From Ascochyta rabiei (Eukaryota > Ascomycota > Dothideomycetes > Pleosporales > Didymellaceae): a stretch of DNA of 64,000 bases. Below are positions 20,130 through 33,388 of the stretch, piece after piece (the first letter of the stretch is position 1; the number at the start of each line of letters is the position of its first letter). A program made the position numbers and the translations under genes. Below the pieces are notes generated by a model. It was given only the letters and a program-made list of their open reading frames with translations. It ran no database searches and had not been told where the DNA came from. The stretch spans positions 3,285,001 to 3,349,000 of the forward strand of contig NC_082405.1 in assembly GCF_004011695.2 (NCBI RefSeq). The letters are read 5' to 3'.

Positions 20130-23100
20130 TTAGCTTTAAGGCCCTATTAAAGCTAGACATAATTTGCTCTTATTGTACCTCTAGGTTAGCAAGCTTTTAG
20201 TTAAGTAATTCTATCTAGGTGTTAGCTGGCTTTCTTCGTTTAGTATGTTTCTTTAGTCCTAGCTACCTTAGAAAGGTTAACTACTTGCTTGCAGGCAGAG
20301 CCTTTGTAAGTCTATTAGCTAACATCTTAGTAGATAGGATATAGGTTACTGTTATAGTACCTTTATTTACCTCTTATTACAGCTAGTAGTTGTAAATGTC
20401 TATATGTTATAGTTTAGTTTAGAGTTTTAAGACTTCCTTATTAATTAATTAGATAGTCTAGGTATTATTATATTAAATAGTAATTGTTAATTATAAGAGG
20501 TGTATGCTAAGTTCTAATAATAGTTGTAAGATAAAGATAGCTTCCTTAGCTACTTATGCTAGGGCAAGTAGCTCTGCTTTAGTTGTTAATATAGTAACTA
20601 TGTCTTGTTTATTAGCTCTCTAGGTAATAAGTCCTCTGTATAGTTTAATAGTATATCCTTAGAAGCTCTTCCTATTAAGAGTATTATCAGCAAATAATGC
20701 ATTACTAGTAACTACTAGGTGCTTGTTGCCTCTAAAGGTAAGAGATAGGTCTTGTGTTCCTTATAGGTACAATAGTACTTAATCTACTACGTTATAGTGC
20801 TGCTGTAGAGGGTTAGTTAGAAATTATGCCAGCCTAGATATAGCAAAGGCAATGTTAGGCCTAGTAGTAACCGCAGTAAAGAGGAGAGATCTAATCTTTC
20901 TCCAGTATTTGTTAATTTCTAATACTGCAGCTTCTCCTTTATTTAGTAGAAGCTTAATACTTAATATTAGTATGTTGTGTTGTATGTCTGTCTTATCTGC
21001 TAGAGAGACAATTTTGTTAATGTATAACGCCTGTAAGAGGAGGATCCTTAGGCTGTCTTAATCTTAGGTTATCTCCACTCCTAGGAACTATTGCAGATTG
21101 TTTCCTCCTGTAACAGAGTATTTGTTAGTAATATACCTAAGGGCTTTGTCTGCCTTATGTCTTCTAATTAGGTAATAAGCTATAATAGTATTGTCTACAT
21201 AGAAGAAGATAGTAACTCTATTCTTAAGTAAGCAGCAGGGTTTATAGGGAACAACTATAAATCTATAGCTTATTAGAGTAGATATAAATTCCTTCTACTA
21301 GAGGAGTAGAGAGATTCTTAGTCTATATAGTGCCTTGTGTAGCTGTAGAACTGTGCCTAGTTTCTAATACCTACGTAGCATCCTTATATAGACCTCTCTA
21401 TTAATTAATACATAAATAAAGGCGTTTATAATATTAAACTACTTAGGTTCTAGGTTATATGCTGCTAAAATTGCTATAAGCATTCTAAAGGACCTGCTAG
21501 CTAGTGTTGCTGCGTAGGTATCTTTAGAAGTAATGTTTTATTGCTAGTTACCTTAGACTACTAGTCGCGCCTTATATTTAAGTAGGTAGTAGTTCTTATT
21601 AAGCTTATACGTGTATACCTACATATAGTTAAGTACCTAGTGTCCTACTACCTTAGTCTTTATTAGAGGTACTTTAGACTATAACTTTATAGTCTAATAG
21701 CTACTAAGGTATTCTTGCTTAGCTTCTTTAAACTATTAGTAAAGCGGGTAGTCCTCTAGGTTTAATTGTGCCGTTAGCCCTAGTAGGAGTTAGGTTTAAT
21801 AAGGCTTAAGCCCTTTTATTAGCATTTATTTTAACTTAGCCTTATTAATATTATTACCCTAGTATATGCCTATGCATCTGCTATATATGCTAGCTATAAA
21901 TGCAGCTTTCTACAGGATAGTTTGTAAAGTTCCTTAAGATTGCGCTAGCGTTAATTTTAACTAATCAGCAGTTAACTAGTGCTACCTGCTAACTCCTAAT
22001 TAGCTGTTACCTCTTACTAACTAGAATAACAACAACGTGTTTATTAACAACGCGACTAGTAGTAGAGTTAGAGGAGGGGTTAGATATATATGTCTAGCTT
22101 TCTGTCTATTATTATAACCTAGTTAATCTTCTATAGTATTTAAGTGTGTAATAGTATTTTCCTTATAGAATAACTAGATTTTAGCCTTATTTTAGGGTAG
22201 AGGTAGAAGCTCTACGCTCCTTATCTATATTGCTATTTCTTTAAGAGTGCTGTGTATAAGATTGTCTATTAGGTCCTAAGTCTAGCTACTAAAGACAGTA
22301 TCCTTATTAAAGATTATATCTCTTGTGCTAATAACTTTTACTAAGGTTAGAATCTATATCTAATATATATTTAAGGATTAGTATCCTACTAGGTATCCTA
22401 CCTATACTCTTAGGTCTAGTTACTAGAGTTGTAACTTTCCTTAAAGGGTGTTACTTATAAGAGTAAAGGCTTTACATGTATATACTTCTAGATATACCTA
22501 GTTTAGTTTCCTACTTTATGTGTTTAGGCTAGCTAGTTAAGCTATATAGGTAAAGAACACATTATAGGGTGTTTTCTAGTTATTTAATAACCTTAGTGTT
22601 TAGTTGTGTAGGTACACTACTGCTCTTACAATCTCTAGCCACATTTCCTATAGTAGGTTTGCGTCCAATCTTATAGTGCGTGCCTTATCTTTTATTACAC
22701 CCCCTAAGCGTTTAGCACCTCTGTTCTGTGCTTAGGTATCTAGTGCAGAAGGCTTAAGCCTAATTAATTATGCAGCGCACTATCTTAATGCTTCTAGTTT
22801 TGTTGTAACTAGTAATTTTACTATTACACTTAATTACCTTAACCTAGATCTTATATTGTTTCAGCAGGAATTGTGTAAGAGTGTCTAGGAAGTAGATAAT
22901 TGTCTTTCCTAGTTAATTATCTTTAAAATAGAAGTCCTAGAGGAAGCCAGATTGCCTGTTAACAGCAAGTAATTAGCTCTTTTCCTTAGTAAAGCTTCCT
23001 TCTTTATATAAGTGGAAGTTAATTGCTATACGTTCTCCTAGTCCTTTATTGCTTGTTTTTAGTGTTTAACTAATTTACCTCTTAGTCTTAGCTCGTCTGT

Positions 23101-24950
23101 AAGCATCACATTAGACTGTAGTAATACCCCTAACTCTTACCCCCTAAGATTGTTAGATAAGGTGCTTAATAGTAGTAGCTCTAGGGTGCCCTATTCGCTT
23201 GTGCTATAGCAGAGTAGTAGTAGTCTTAGGTGTTTAGCTTTATGTTAATTATATTGTAAATGCTCTCTGTAGCTGTTCCTTAAGTACTTATTGTCCATGT
23301 TGTTCATCTAAGGATGTGATGGCTGTGTTGTCTACTTGTCTAAGCTAAGTTAGATCTCCTTTTGTGTCCCACCAGATGCCCTGTTAACGTAGTTGTTAGA
23401 AATTAACAAGATTACAAAGTATGTCTGGGCACTATGCTACGTTGTGTAGTTTAAGAGTGGTTAGTTAGTTTGTGTTTAATAGATAGAGATAGACAGTGCT
23501 ATATCCTTATATCTATACCTAGGAGTTTCCTACCTAAAGGTAGTTGTTTAATGTAGGTAGAGTAAGGTCTTGTATCTAGTCCTTGTTGTTTGTAATATAG
23601 ATAGTTAATCCTAAGTTAAGGATAAAGGAGTTCCTAAGAGGGTAGCTTGGTAGCTCTATATTGTATAATTCTTTAACCAGACTTATGTTAATTATTAATA
23701 TCTTCTGTCCCTGTAGTTATCCTAGAGGTGCCTCTAGTGTTTAGGATGTTTTAATAGCTAGTGTCTTAGTGTAAGCTCGTTTTGCAGATCTAACCTAATC
23801 TTAAAGGTTAGCATTTTGTTCTATCCTAAATTGTACTATCTTAGCAATTCTATCGCATAAGGTAAACTATTCTAGTGCTTTATCTTTGTAGACGTAGTAG
23901 TAATCTTCTAGTCTATAGCGTTGTCTACAAGCAGGGTATTTTACTCCTCTAGCTGCCGCTGTATCCCCTCTTAGGGACTGCTTAGATGTGGTTATTTAAC
24001 CAAAGTTCTGTTTTTAACAAGGTCTTCCCTAACTCCCCTGTGTAGTAGGAGTAGATAATGCGTCTTTAACAACATAAGAGGTGTCTCTGTTAGTGTCTAG
24101 GGTAGATTTACCACTAGTAGTAAGAGTTAAGTTGTTCCCTACAGTAAAGGCACCCCTTTACTATCTCCCCTTAGGGTAGTACTTACTTATATGCTCTTAG
24201 AAGCGTTTTATTATTTCTTTATAAGTTATGTTTTATTCTTATCTACTATAGTCCTAGAATATTGTTGCCTAGGTTAGCGCTATCTTTATTACTAAATCTA
24301 AGAAGTCTTAGATAGTGTCTTGTATATTGTATATTTCAGCAACACCCTCTGTTTTAGCGTTAGTTACAGTATAATTATACTTAAGGAGCCAGGTATCCTA
24401 GCTCCTAGGTTGTCTTATTAGTTTAAGGGCTGCTAGGTATTAGTGGCGTACGCGTAATTGTTCTTCTTTAGTATTAATACTAACTATGTATTTAAGGCTA
24501 ATAAGCTATGTTTAAATTAATTTACGTAGTTAGCAGTAGTTCTTTATAAGGTGAGGTAATACTAAGCTTTAGATAAACATTACTACCTTGTCTAGGTTAG
24601 TTTGTTCCTTGCAGTAGTCTCTATCCGCTATCTTATAGGATTTAAGGCAGCTCTTCTAATAGTTATTATCTTCCTTCTATGCCTTTAGGCTGTTAGCTAA
24701 TAGTTCAGATAGGATTTCTAGAAGTTAAGGGTTTCCTTATTTATTATTGCTAAGGGCTAGCCTCCTCTTATAGTTAGTAATGTCTGGGGCGTTAGGTACT
24801 CATGGCTTAGTCCTTAGAGAGATAGTCTAGTTTAGGTCTATCTTCTCCTATACGTCTAGAGAGGCGTAGTAGGTCTGTAGTTAATGCAACTAAGGTGTGT
24901 AGGTTATGTAATCTATAAGAATTATTGTTAAATTGCGTATAGTTAATAGT
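20130..24950 (-). pseudogene. copia gag-pol, RIP-decayed
   Basis: Minus-strand translation gives, from C- to N-terminus, an RNase H end reading TILTTKAELLALA (about 20560-20640), SLADKTDIQHNILILS (about 20940-21015) and the RT catalytic box FFYVDNTIIAY near 21170-21210, where copia has YVDDIIIA. Upstream are YKARLVV and TYAATLASRSFRMLIA (about 21450-21620). Integrase and gag should lie at 22000-24950, but motifs there are too eroded to place. Frame continuity suggests nonsense rather than indel decay. Confidence 0.85.
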
Positions 24951-24995
24951 AACATATTAAAAGGGTATTTTAGTAGTATTAGTAAGACTATTAAT

Positions 24996-25157
24996 TGTTA
25001 GATAATATGCTTAATATGCAAAGATAATAATAAAGGTAATTAATTAATAATTATCTGTCTTAATGGCTCATTTTATGTGTGTGTGCCGCTAGCCCCTAAG
25101 TTAACCGAGGTTAACCCTAAACCCCCAACTTGGCTTAGTAAGGTCGGTTATCTAATA
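24996..25157 (-). repeat. 5' LTR of the copia element
   Basis: 162 bp, the partner of 19961-20122. It ends TTATCTAATA instead of ACA, a single C to T change. The target duplicate GAAGC follows at 25158. Confidence 0.93.
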
Positions 25158-26830
25158 GAAGCACTGTTATCTGTAGTAGGTCTATATTATAGCTGTAGAG
25201 GAGCAGGTTAGAACTAACCCTAGTAACTAAAGCATTACAATTGTTAAGAGCTAGTTAGTAGGCTAGAAGGCAGTTAGGCTAGTTATTCTGTTTAAAGTTA
25301 ACTATAACCTATAGGACTGCCTACACCTCTTAGTTAGCCTACTCTGTCCCTCTGTCTGTCTAGAGGTAATAGGCTGTAGAGAGTAGCTGGTCTACCCCTA
25401 TAAGGCTACACAGCGTTATCTAAAAATATCCTAGCTAGTCTAAGCTGCAGTCTAAGATTATAGAGCTAGGAAAGCCTTAGAACTGCTACTACGTGTTGTA
25501 GAAGACCTTAGCGTAATATTCTGCAGTTATAGAAGTTATTACCTTAAGCTGCATATACTTAGAGAGGTAATCTGTAATAACTAAGAGATAGCGCAGTGCG
25601 TTCTTATTAGCCTAAGGGAGGTTAACTATAAAGTCTATTAAAATCTAGGACTAAAAATAGTTAGTAATAGGTAATAGCTAGAGTAAGCCCTGCTGTTAGC
25701 GCTGTAACACGTGCGTGCTAAAATAGTAGCAGTTATAGACATAACACTAAACGTCCTATAACATCTCCTTCTAGTAGAAATTGCGTCTAATAATGTAGAA
25801 TGTGGTGTTAGTACCTAGATAGCCTGTTAGGTTAGATTTGTATGCCCTTTAGATTATTGTAGTTATAAGTAGCTTCTAATACAGAACCTATATAACTCTA
25901 CGCTATAGTAGTGTGCTATAAGCACTAAGCGTATAATCTGCAATTTTCGAAGTAGTCTTAGCCTTAGGAGGGAACTAGCAGGCCCTATTATAGATAGTAG
26001 ACAGGCGCGCTATATGCCCTGCGTCCTATTAAATGCCTTTATCCTACAGTAATTGCATATACGTGTCTATAAAAAGTAGGGGTGTACTAGGGCCTAGTGT
26101 AATAATTACTAATACTAAAACTAGGGTTATTATCCTATAGGCCCCTCCTAACCTCCTATTATAGTCCTGTTCCTAGCAGCTTAGCACATCTAGTTAGGCT
26201 GCTTGGCGCCCTAGGCAGAAGCAAAGGTAGAAACAGAACTTTAACAGCTCCTCTGCCTATTAGTGCTGCTGCTTACTTAGCCTACGCGCTGTAGTAAAGT
26301 ACTAGAGGTTCTTGTAGTTAGTTAGGATAGTAAACGGCCTAGCGACAGACCCTAATTTAGCTACCTAGACCCCTAGGCACTTTATAACAGCAGTTAACTC
26401 CTTATTATAGATAGTGTAGTTCTATTATTCTGTTATAAGTGTAGTAGAGTAATATACTACTAGGCAAAGCACCTTCCTATACTATTAAGAAAGGCAGCCG
26501 CCTAGCGCCTTACTAGAGCAGTCTGCCTCTAATAGTGTTTCTTACTTAGGGTCCTACTAGGCTAGGACTAGTTCTGTTATAAATGCGTTCTTTAGCTAGT
26601 AGAACGCTGCGTCCTCCTCCTGCCCCTACCTAAACAGGATATCCTTCCCTGTAAGTTAATTAAGTAGGGTAGTAATATTAGAGAAGGCTAGGATAAAGTC
26701 CTAGTAGAAGTTAGTAAACTCTAGGAAACTGCAGACCCTACGTAAAGACTATAGGGCTTCCTAATTACAGATAGCCGTTAGGTAGACTATAGGGCGAGTT
26801 AGGTACTAAAAGGAAGAGGCACAGCTTAGT
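25158..26830 (-). pseudogene. gypsy element B pol: RT tail, RNase H, integrase
   Basis: Minus-strand motifs include LRRVCSFLEFTNFY (RT tail; family LRSVRSFLGFANFY, near 26740), ALGGCLS and YYSTTLITE..NYTIYNKEL (RNase H, near 26400-26520), and then integrase. The integrase shows ILIDFIVNLP, GFPSSIILDCSLD (family GLPSSIVSDRGSQ) and LLSTAYYL.TDRGTE (family LSTAYHPQTDGQTE). The active-site Asp of the DRGSQF motif remains as D in LDC, while most flanking residues are changed. The integrase C-terminal part with IHPV-like IVHIDLLERT continues beyond the copia insert at 19600-19700. Confidence 0.83.
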
Positions 26831-27598
26831 TAACAACAGAAAGCCTCCTAAAAAGCATGCTGACAGCACAAAGGTGCAAACTCTTATTACTAAGGACAAA
26901 GAGGACAGTAGTAATAGATATACTAATGCCTTTATACCGAGGATAAGAGACTAAAAACACATAGGCAAGGAATAAAAAGCCCTTAGATGTTACTTAGTTA
27001 CTAGGTAAGGCGTAACTACTGTTGTTGTAGTGTTATATAGCCGGCGCTTTTTATGCTTTAGAGCTGTACACTAGATATTACTACATCTCTATTAAGCTAT
27101 ACTAGATACTTACTAGAGTACTAGATATATAAGACTTATAGGACCTATAGAGGATATAGACATTCCTAGAATCTACTAAAGTACCTTAAACACAGAACTC
27201 TTTTTACAGCGCTTATATCTTGTAGAAGCTATACCTTTGTAGAATTTATATAGTAAGCCTACGCACCCTATAAGCATACGTGTTTACAGACTAATATACT
27301 AGATAGATCCTAATTAGACCTACCTAGCAACGCGTTAAGCAGGCTAGAGCTTAGTAACGCGTTAAGAGCCTATATACAGACCACTACAGCGTATATAAAC
27401 AACTCTCGCACTTACGTTAAACACTCTATTGCAAATCTTTACGCGTATACACATACACACACACACACACAACAATAATTTTATTATTAGTAACTATAGT
27501 TAGTCTAATACACGCAATAAATCTTAAGCATACAGAGATTAGAGTAAGTTAGTAGGTCCTAAGCTTAGTAGTTGAATTAGGTCTAACATAACACACAG
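26831..27598. other. AT-rich junction with (AC)n microsatellite; left edge of the large RIP block
   Basis: Gypsy similarity ends near 26830. The following 770 bp show no protein motif. An AC-repeat tract lies at about 27448-27474. This is where the long non-transposon block appears to begin, but no terminal repeat was identified. Confidence 0.4.
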
Positions 27599-28740
27599 AT
27601 GCAACGTAGTCTTATAGAGATAGCACAGTTCTACAGCTCTAACATGCATAAACTAGTTCTGTAGCTCCTTAAGTAGGGTAAGACAAGCCTAATCTATATA
27701 TTAACAAGGCATACGCTTACTAATTTAGTTATTAATATAAAAGAAGATAAGCTATAAGGCAGCTACTATAGTGTAAAGATAAAGAAGGTATATAATAAGT
27801 TTAGCTACCCGTAAGCTATAGATATAGACGCTGCTATCTAGAATATACGCTATAGCTTACTTACATACAGTATAAGTACTTACTTTATTAGATAAGAATT
27901 GTCCTTACTGCCTAGCTTAAGTACCTCTTGCCTAAAGTTAATGCTTAGAAGACACTAGTTGTAATTTGTAAGCAGGGTTAGTATACACTTCTAGGCTTAA
28001 CGCATATACACTAACAGAAAGCTAGTTATTAAACAGAACTAGTCTATTATTAGCAACTGTGCTGCAGAGGTTAAAGACCACCACTTAGTAACTAGAAACA
28101 ATAGCGACAGCAATACTAAGGGTACTAACAACAACAGTAATAACTTATTCTAAGTAAACAACAATAACAACAGTAATAAAAGTAACAGCAAAGAAGTTAA
28201 GGTAGAAGAAGAGCTAGTGCAGAACGTGCCTACTTAGGTAAAGCTAGTTGTTAGCGCACCTAACACCCTAAGGTTGTTTAAGAACTCTACCACCTATAAT
28301 AGCATGTCGCCTAGTAACAAGCTAGCCTTCTTAGCAGCTATGAACACTAGTTATCGCTTATTGTCTCCTAGTCTTACTTGCCCTGCACTGCTAACTACTA
28401 TTAGAGAGGCTATGCGCAACGTGCTTACAAACACAACACTACCTAAGGCTGCTACTCTTACTTAGCAGTTAACGCCTTTACGTACTTCTAGGGCTACTAC
28501 TACTACCTAGCAGGTTACGCCTTTACGTTCTATTAAGGGAGCTACTTCTGCTTAGCAGGCTACTATCCCTTCTTAGCTAACAACCCCTTTAGCTTGTGCT
28601 AAGCGTGTCTGCAGTAATAGTACGCCCACATTAAGTAACAAGAAGCAGAAGCAAGCAAATATATCTAAGCGTTTAGTTAAGTTATTATCTACTACAGCTA
28701 ATTAGGGTACCTAGCGCATCCTAACAGCACGTAACCTTCT
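27599..28740 (+). pseudogene. RIP-decayed gene, low-complexity Asn/Thr-rich protein, unknown function
   Basis: From ATG at 27599 (MQRSLIEIAQFYSSNMHKLV) one frame continues to about 28740 with TAG/TAA interruptions only. It includes an Asn-rich part (about 28100-28200), a conserved-looking part starting MFKNSTTYNSMSPSNKLAF (28274-28465) and an imperfect repeat around QLTPLRTSR / QVTPLRSIKG (28470-28550). No domain was recognised. Preservation of one frame over 1.1 kb supports a former gene. Confidence 0.45.
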
Positions 28741-31700
28741 CTAACGCTAGGCTTAGAAGGTATAGCCTAGTACATGTGTTAGGTATTAATTAATTAGGCA
28801 AGTATCTGCTTAGGGTTTAATAAGACATGTCTTTAATATGCACATTTATGTAAGGTCTGTTTTAAATAAGTAGATAACTGCTGTAACTATAGTTATTTAA
28901 AATAAAATCTTATATAACACTCTTCTATAACTACTTTATTTAAATGCAGTAATATCTTTATTAGTTAACGCAATTAAAGCATTCTTAACACACTAGGTTG
29001 TAAAGGCCACTTAAAAAGCCACCTTATTGCCACAATTTAGATTATTACTGTCCTTGTAAGGCCTTCTTAAGCTTACGTACAATAGCTAATACCTTAGTAG
29101 TGTTTTCTTCCTTAAAGTATAACTGCAATCCTTCTGTATTAACTAACTTTTTATCTGCGCTGTTGCACACAGAGGCAGCGCAAGCACTACTTAATAACTG
29201 TTTCCTAGGGTTTAAGCTTGCAATCTGCATAGGAGATAGAGTAGCTTCCTTTGCTGCGCTGTTTTCTACTAACTCTGCTGTAGAGAAACTAAGGGACCCT
29301 GTGTACTCTTAGTAAATAATCTATATCTGTGTTGTTACTAATAGTTTAACTTACGCTTTTAAAGCTCTAGAAGAGTATCTATTTGCTGATTTTGTATTAT
29401 CTTATTAAACTGTGTCTAGAAACTCTGCAATTAAAGTTAGTCTACTGTATTTGTAGTAGCGCTACCTACTAGACATATGTACCTTACTAGACATATCCTT
29501 TATCTATTAGTAATTTACACCTTATAGCAATAGAGTATCTTACCTTTTACGCTATGTTACTAGAAGCTCTTTTTGTGTAGATAGAAAGCGTAAGGTTAAG
29601 CGCGCAGTAGTAAAACAAGAGCATACAGATTTAATGCTAAGACTTAGTAGGCAGGTGCTGGTACTAGTAAAACTTAGGCGCTCCTAACTATAACCTCTCT
29701 ATTAAACCTGTATACAGCACTACTATGTCTTACGCATTTATCCTATATAACAGCAAAGATGCTAACGCAGATATACAGCGCCTGTAATCTACCCTACTCT
29801 ATAGTAGACGTGTTATTAGTGTTATTAGGGCTAGTGCGTTAGCGTTATGCGGTAGTAAGTAGAACCTACAGGCACTAGCATGTCTAGTTCTAGCTGTTAA
29901 CTTAATCTTTACAGTTAGCACTTTTTAAGGTCTAGAATTAACTATATTTTAATTAGAAGGATAACCTATAATGTCTAAAGCTGTCTACTATAACAGGGAC
30001 TAGCTTAAGTAACACTACTAACTAATACGCAACATCTGCACTGCATTAGCGTTAGCGCGCCTATCGCTCTTCTATTAAATGTTTAATAGACTAGCTAAAC
30101 AAGAGAGGCTTCTTTATCTATTTATATAAAACATTAATAGTCTTAAAGATTACCTAGCGTTCCTTTACACTAACTAACCCTTAAGAAACTACATTAAGAC
30201 TATACTAAACTTTTCTAAGCTGCATAGTAATGCTAACTAGGAGTATTACGTTAATTATTAGCAAATGTTAAATATTTGTTTAGGCCGCTACGTTAGTAGT
30301 TATCTTCCTGCCTGCCTAGACTACAAGGACAGAATTAAGCAGGAGGTAAGAGAGGAGAATAAGAGGAAGAACTAGACGCTAGGTATACTTAGACTATAGG
30401 TGCTACTATATAACAATATACAGAAGAACAGACTATAGTTATCTAAGCTTAGGGAAGTACAGGTACGCATGTTAAATTTATATCTAGATCTGTTAATTAT
30501 AGGAGGAATATTGTTAAGTAAAGACGTCTTAGGCGCGCTAGAGCTTATAAGGTCTCTATCTAAAGTTGTCTAAGAGCACAGTGGATTAACAGTATAGGTA
30601 AACAAGGAGGTACTAAGGCAAAAGTGTTAGTCTTTCTTTAATATTGTTATTAAAGGTACATGCAACTAATTTGTAATAGAAACAGGTCTTATATAGATTT
30701 TTAGAATGTGTAGATATAGATTAGTGTGCTAGTTACGTATATAAGATATTAATGCGCTAGTAACTAACATAGTAAACATTTAAGCCTATATTACGCAGAG
30801 TTGCTTAATTAATTAGAAAAAAAGAAACGCTAGTGATCTAGTGACTGTTTGTATGAACTGTGGAGTTAAGTAAGCTAGATAGGTCTTAATCAGATCTATC
30901 TAGACGCCTACCTTAATGTGCTATGTAAACTAAACTTAGTAGCTGCACTTAACTTCTACCTAACGTGTCTGCATTTCAACTATACAATCTTTAATCTATG
31001 TTATGCTGGAACTTAAGCTAATATAAAGACTGTTAAGACTAAGAGTGTTACGCAGCTTCCTGCGGATATCTATAGTGTAGACAGCAGCATCTAAATCTAA
31101 CCTAAAGTGCGTGTCTAATACGTGTTCTGTAAGAACTTCTATGCTTAGGAACTAGAGCACTATCTAGTAGCTAAGGTTCTAATAGGGCTCTATAAAGTCA
31201 GCGCATGTCTCTATAAATTTAGAATATAGGTATGTTGTACACGCAACGCCTATGTTCTAGGCAATCCTACGTTAAATGTTAGTACTAGGACTATGTACCC
31301 TTATAATATACTTACTAATTAATATTAGTATCTGTAAACATAAACACAGCAATCTAGCCTAGATACTAGACTAGGACCTACAGGCAATATGCCCTTACTT
31401 GCTGTTTCTTAATGTAGGCAAGGACCTTAACTAAGTTGCTGTCGTCTACACCTTAGATGCTCTTTACTTTACAGGAGTCTCTCTTACAACCCTAAATGTT
31501 ATTAAGTACGCGTGTTGCAACCTACTTACCTCTAGGAGGTAGACCCTTCTTTGTTAGTTAGTATATTTACTGCTCTTGTGTACAAAGCTCTTAATATGTA
31601 TCCTAGCACACTACACTACTAATATTGTAGAACACTGCATAATACAGATTAGTATTACTGTCTGTAGACTCTTAAGCTATGTGCATAAAAGAGTACGCGT

Positions 31701-32738
31701 ACAACCTAGTAGCAGTATTGTTGTTATAAGACATAACTGCCTTAGCATACCTATCTAGGTTTACTAAAGGCTGCGTAAGGACAGTTAGCCTATTGTTCTA
31801 CTTAAGTAGTAACCTGTTAACTCGCTGTACTCTATAAGACAAGAATGCTCTCTATAGTAACTTTACGTCTTATAGTATACTGTGCTTAACAAGTAGGCCT
31901 AGGGTGTACTGCTTGTTGTCTTCTATAACATATGCTTGAATAGTAACGCCTATTAGAAGAATAATGTTGTCCTTAAACTTGGCAGCAACCTTATTTCACT
32001 AATTAACATTACGCTTGTAGTTAATTCCTATAGTAAAGGGAGGGAATATTTAATAAGTTAGCATGCTATAGATCTCTATACTTATATAGCTAGTGTTTAC
32101 AAACTTACTATAGATTAACTAGCAACTACGTTCCTCTTCTGCGTTATTATCTTTAAAGTTAACTAAATTTGTAAGCATTAAATCTTAGTTAAGATACATA
32201 AGGGAACCTACTCCTAGGCAGAGTGCCTGTACTAGCCATTAGCAGGATGTCTAGATTAGGTAGTAGTGCTTACACCTCCTAAGCCTAGGTAAAGCTAAAT
32301 AAGAGAAGATATAAAGCTAGCACACGCTACTACTCTGCTGTGTAGGATTAGACCTACTTACTTAGATCTTTAAGAGTCTTAATATTAATTAGCGTGTAAC
32401 TAGAGAGTAATAGAGGTAAGCATGCTTACTAAAATCTACTATGCAGTAAGGTAAGCAGGAAGAGTGTCCTAGCTAGTTAACAGTAGTGCAAAGTATATTA
32501 CCTACTACTGCCTAGGCCTATCTCTAATATCTATTATATAAGCATTATTAGTAGTTAATACACTAAGAGTGGTTGTGTCTGTAGGCGTAACACAAGCTAG
32601 TAACTCTAGTTAGGTAAGCTTGTGCTTTCTGCGTCCTACAATTTAATAATTATAACGCTTCTTTAATAGTAATCTTAACTTAGAAGGTTTATTTATTAAG
32701 CTTAATTTACGTACTATATTTTAAGAAATTGCAAAGTA
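28741..32738. other. RIP-mutated sequence without a recognised gene
   Basis: Several long frames broken by TAG/TAA can be traced (for example around 29580-29700, 30400-30560 and 30940-31130 on the plus strand), but none gave a known motif. A palindrome of the AGACCTA class lies at 30876-30902. Small open frames on either strand here are not supported as genes. Confidence 0.35.
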
Positions 32739-33172
32739 ACGTACTCTACGGTCGAGCGGATTACACAGTCGAGCGGATCACTTAAAACCCTACCAAAATT
32801 GTCCAAAACCACAACGCTTTATTTCAACAACCACGCAATAAAATCTTTTTAAAATCTCAGAATAGTATTGCATAGCTACTAGTAATTACATACCTAGGTT
32901 TCAGCTTTATAGCTATAATAGTTATAGAAATAGCCTGCAAATTGTGCTGAACACCCCTTTTAAACAGTAATCGCTTAATAACTTCTGTGTTATAGATTCT
33001 AGCAATCTAAAACTTTTAAATACTATTATTTATATTAGTGCAGCCCTGTCCTGAATATTGTAGAAGATTTTATTGCGTGGTTGTTGAGATAAAGGGTTCT
33101 GGTTTTAGGCAATTTTGGTAGGGTTTTAAGTGATCCGCTCGACCGTGTAATCCGCTCGACCGTGGAGTACGT
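32739..33172. mobile_element. 434-bp MITE related to the 1863-bp pogo/Fot1-like family
   Basis: TA duplicates at 32737-32738 and 33173-33174 flank inverted repeats of about 115 bp that start ACGTACTC(T/C)ACGGTCGAGC. As in the 1863-bp elements, the terminus begins ACGTACTC and contains a doubled GAGCGGAT(T/C)A motif with a similar spacing; the base before it differs (GTCGAGCGG against GTGAGCGG). No coding capacity was seen. It inserted into the large RIP-mutated block, so it postdates the block's arrival. Retained C and G in its ends suggest less mutation than the surrounding DNA. Confidence 0.9.
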
Positions 33173-33388
33173 TATATAATTGTACAACAATAGTAGGGCT
33201 AGTCCCTTAATGTTAGCGACAACATAAAGCCTGCACGTACTACTTATGCTAAATAGGTCTAGCACAGACCTAACTAGGTAACGCGTTGCACAATTTGCGC
33301 TAGCAAGGCAGAAATAAGAAACAATAACTAAGCAGCTTACCTAACTCTTGCCTTTTCTATCCTACACTACTACAGTTGTTCTACCTAC

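Larger units (their letters stand above)
19961..25157 (-). mobile_element. Complete copia LTR retrotransposon (5197 bp)
   Basis: Two 162-bp LTRs (19961-20122 and 24996-25157) begin TGTTAGATAA and end TTATCTAACA or the RIP variant ATA. A perfect 5-bp target duplication GAAGC lies at 19956-19960 and 25158-25162. A polypurine tract (complement AAGCTAAGGGGGTGTG) follows the left LTR, so the coding strand is minus and the left LTR is the 3' one. The insertion disrupts gypsy element B. Every coding part is full of stops. Confidence 0.95.
19420..26830 (-). mobile_element. Ty3/gypsy element B, truncated and split by a copia insertion
   Basis: Minus-strand gypsy pol continues on both sides of the copia element, and the two parts are flanked by a shared GAAGC. 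From right to left the order is RT tail and RNase H (26830-26000), integrase (25700-25160), then integrase C-terminus and linker (19955-19420). The N-terminal RT, protease and gag are missing: similarity stops near 26830, where unrelated AT-rich sequence begins. Confidence 0.82.
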
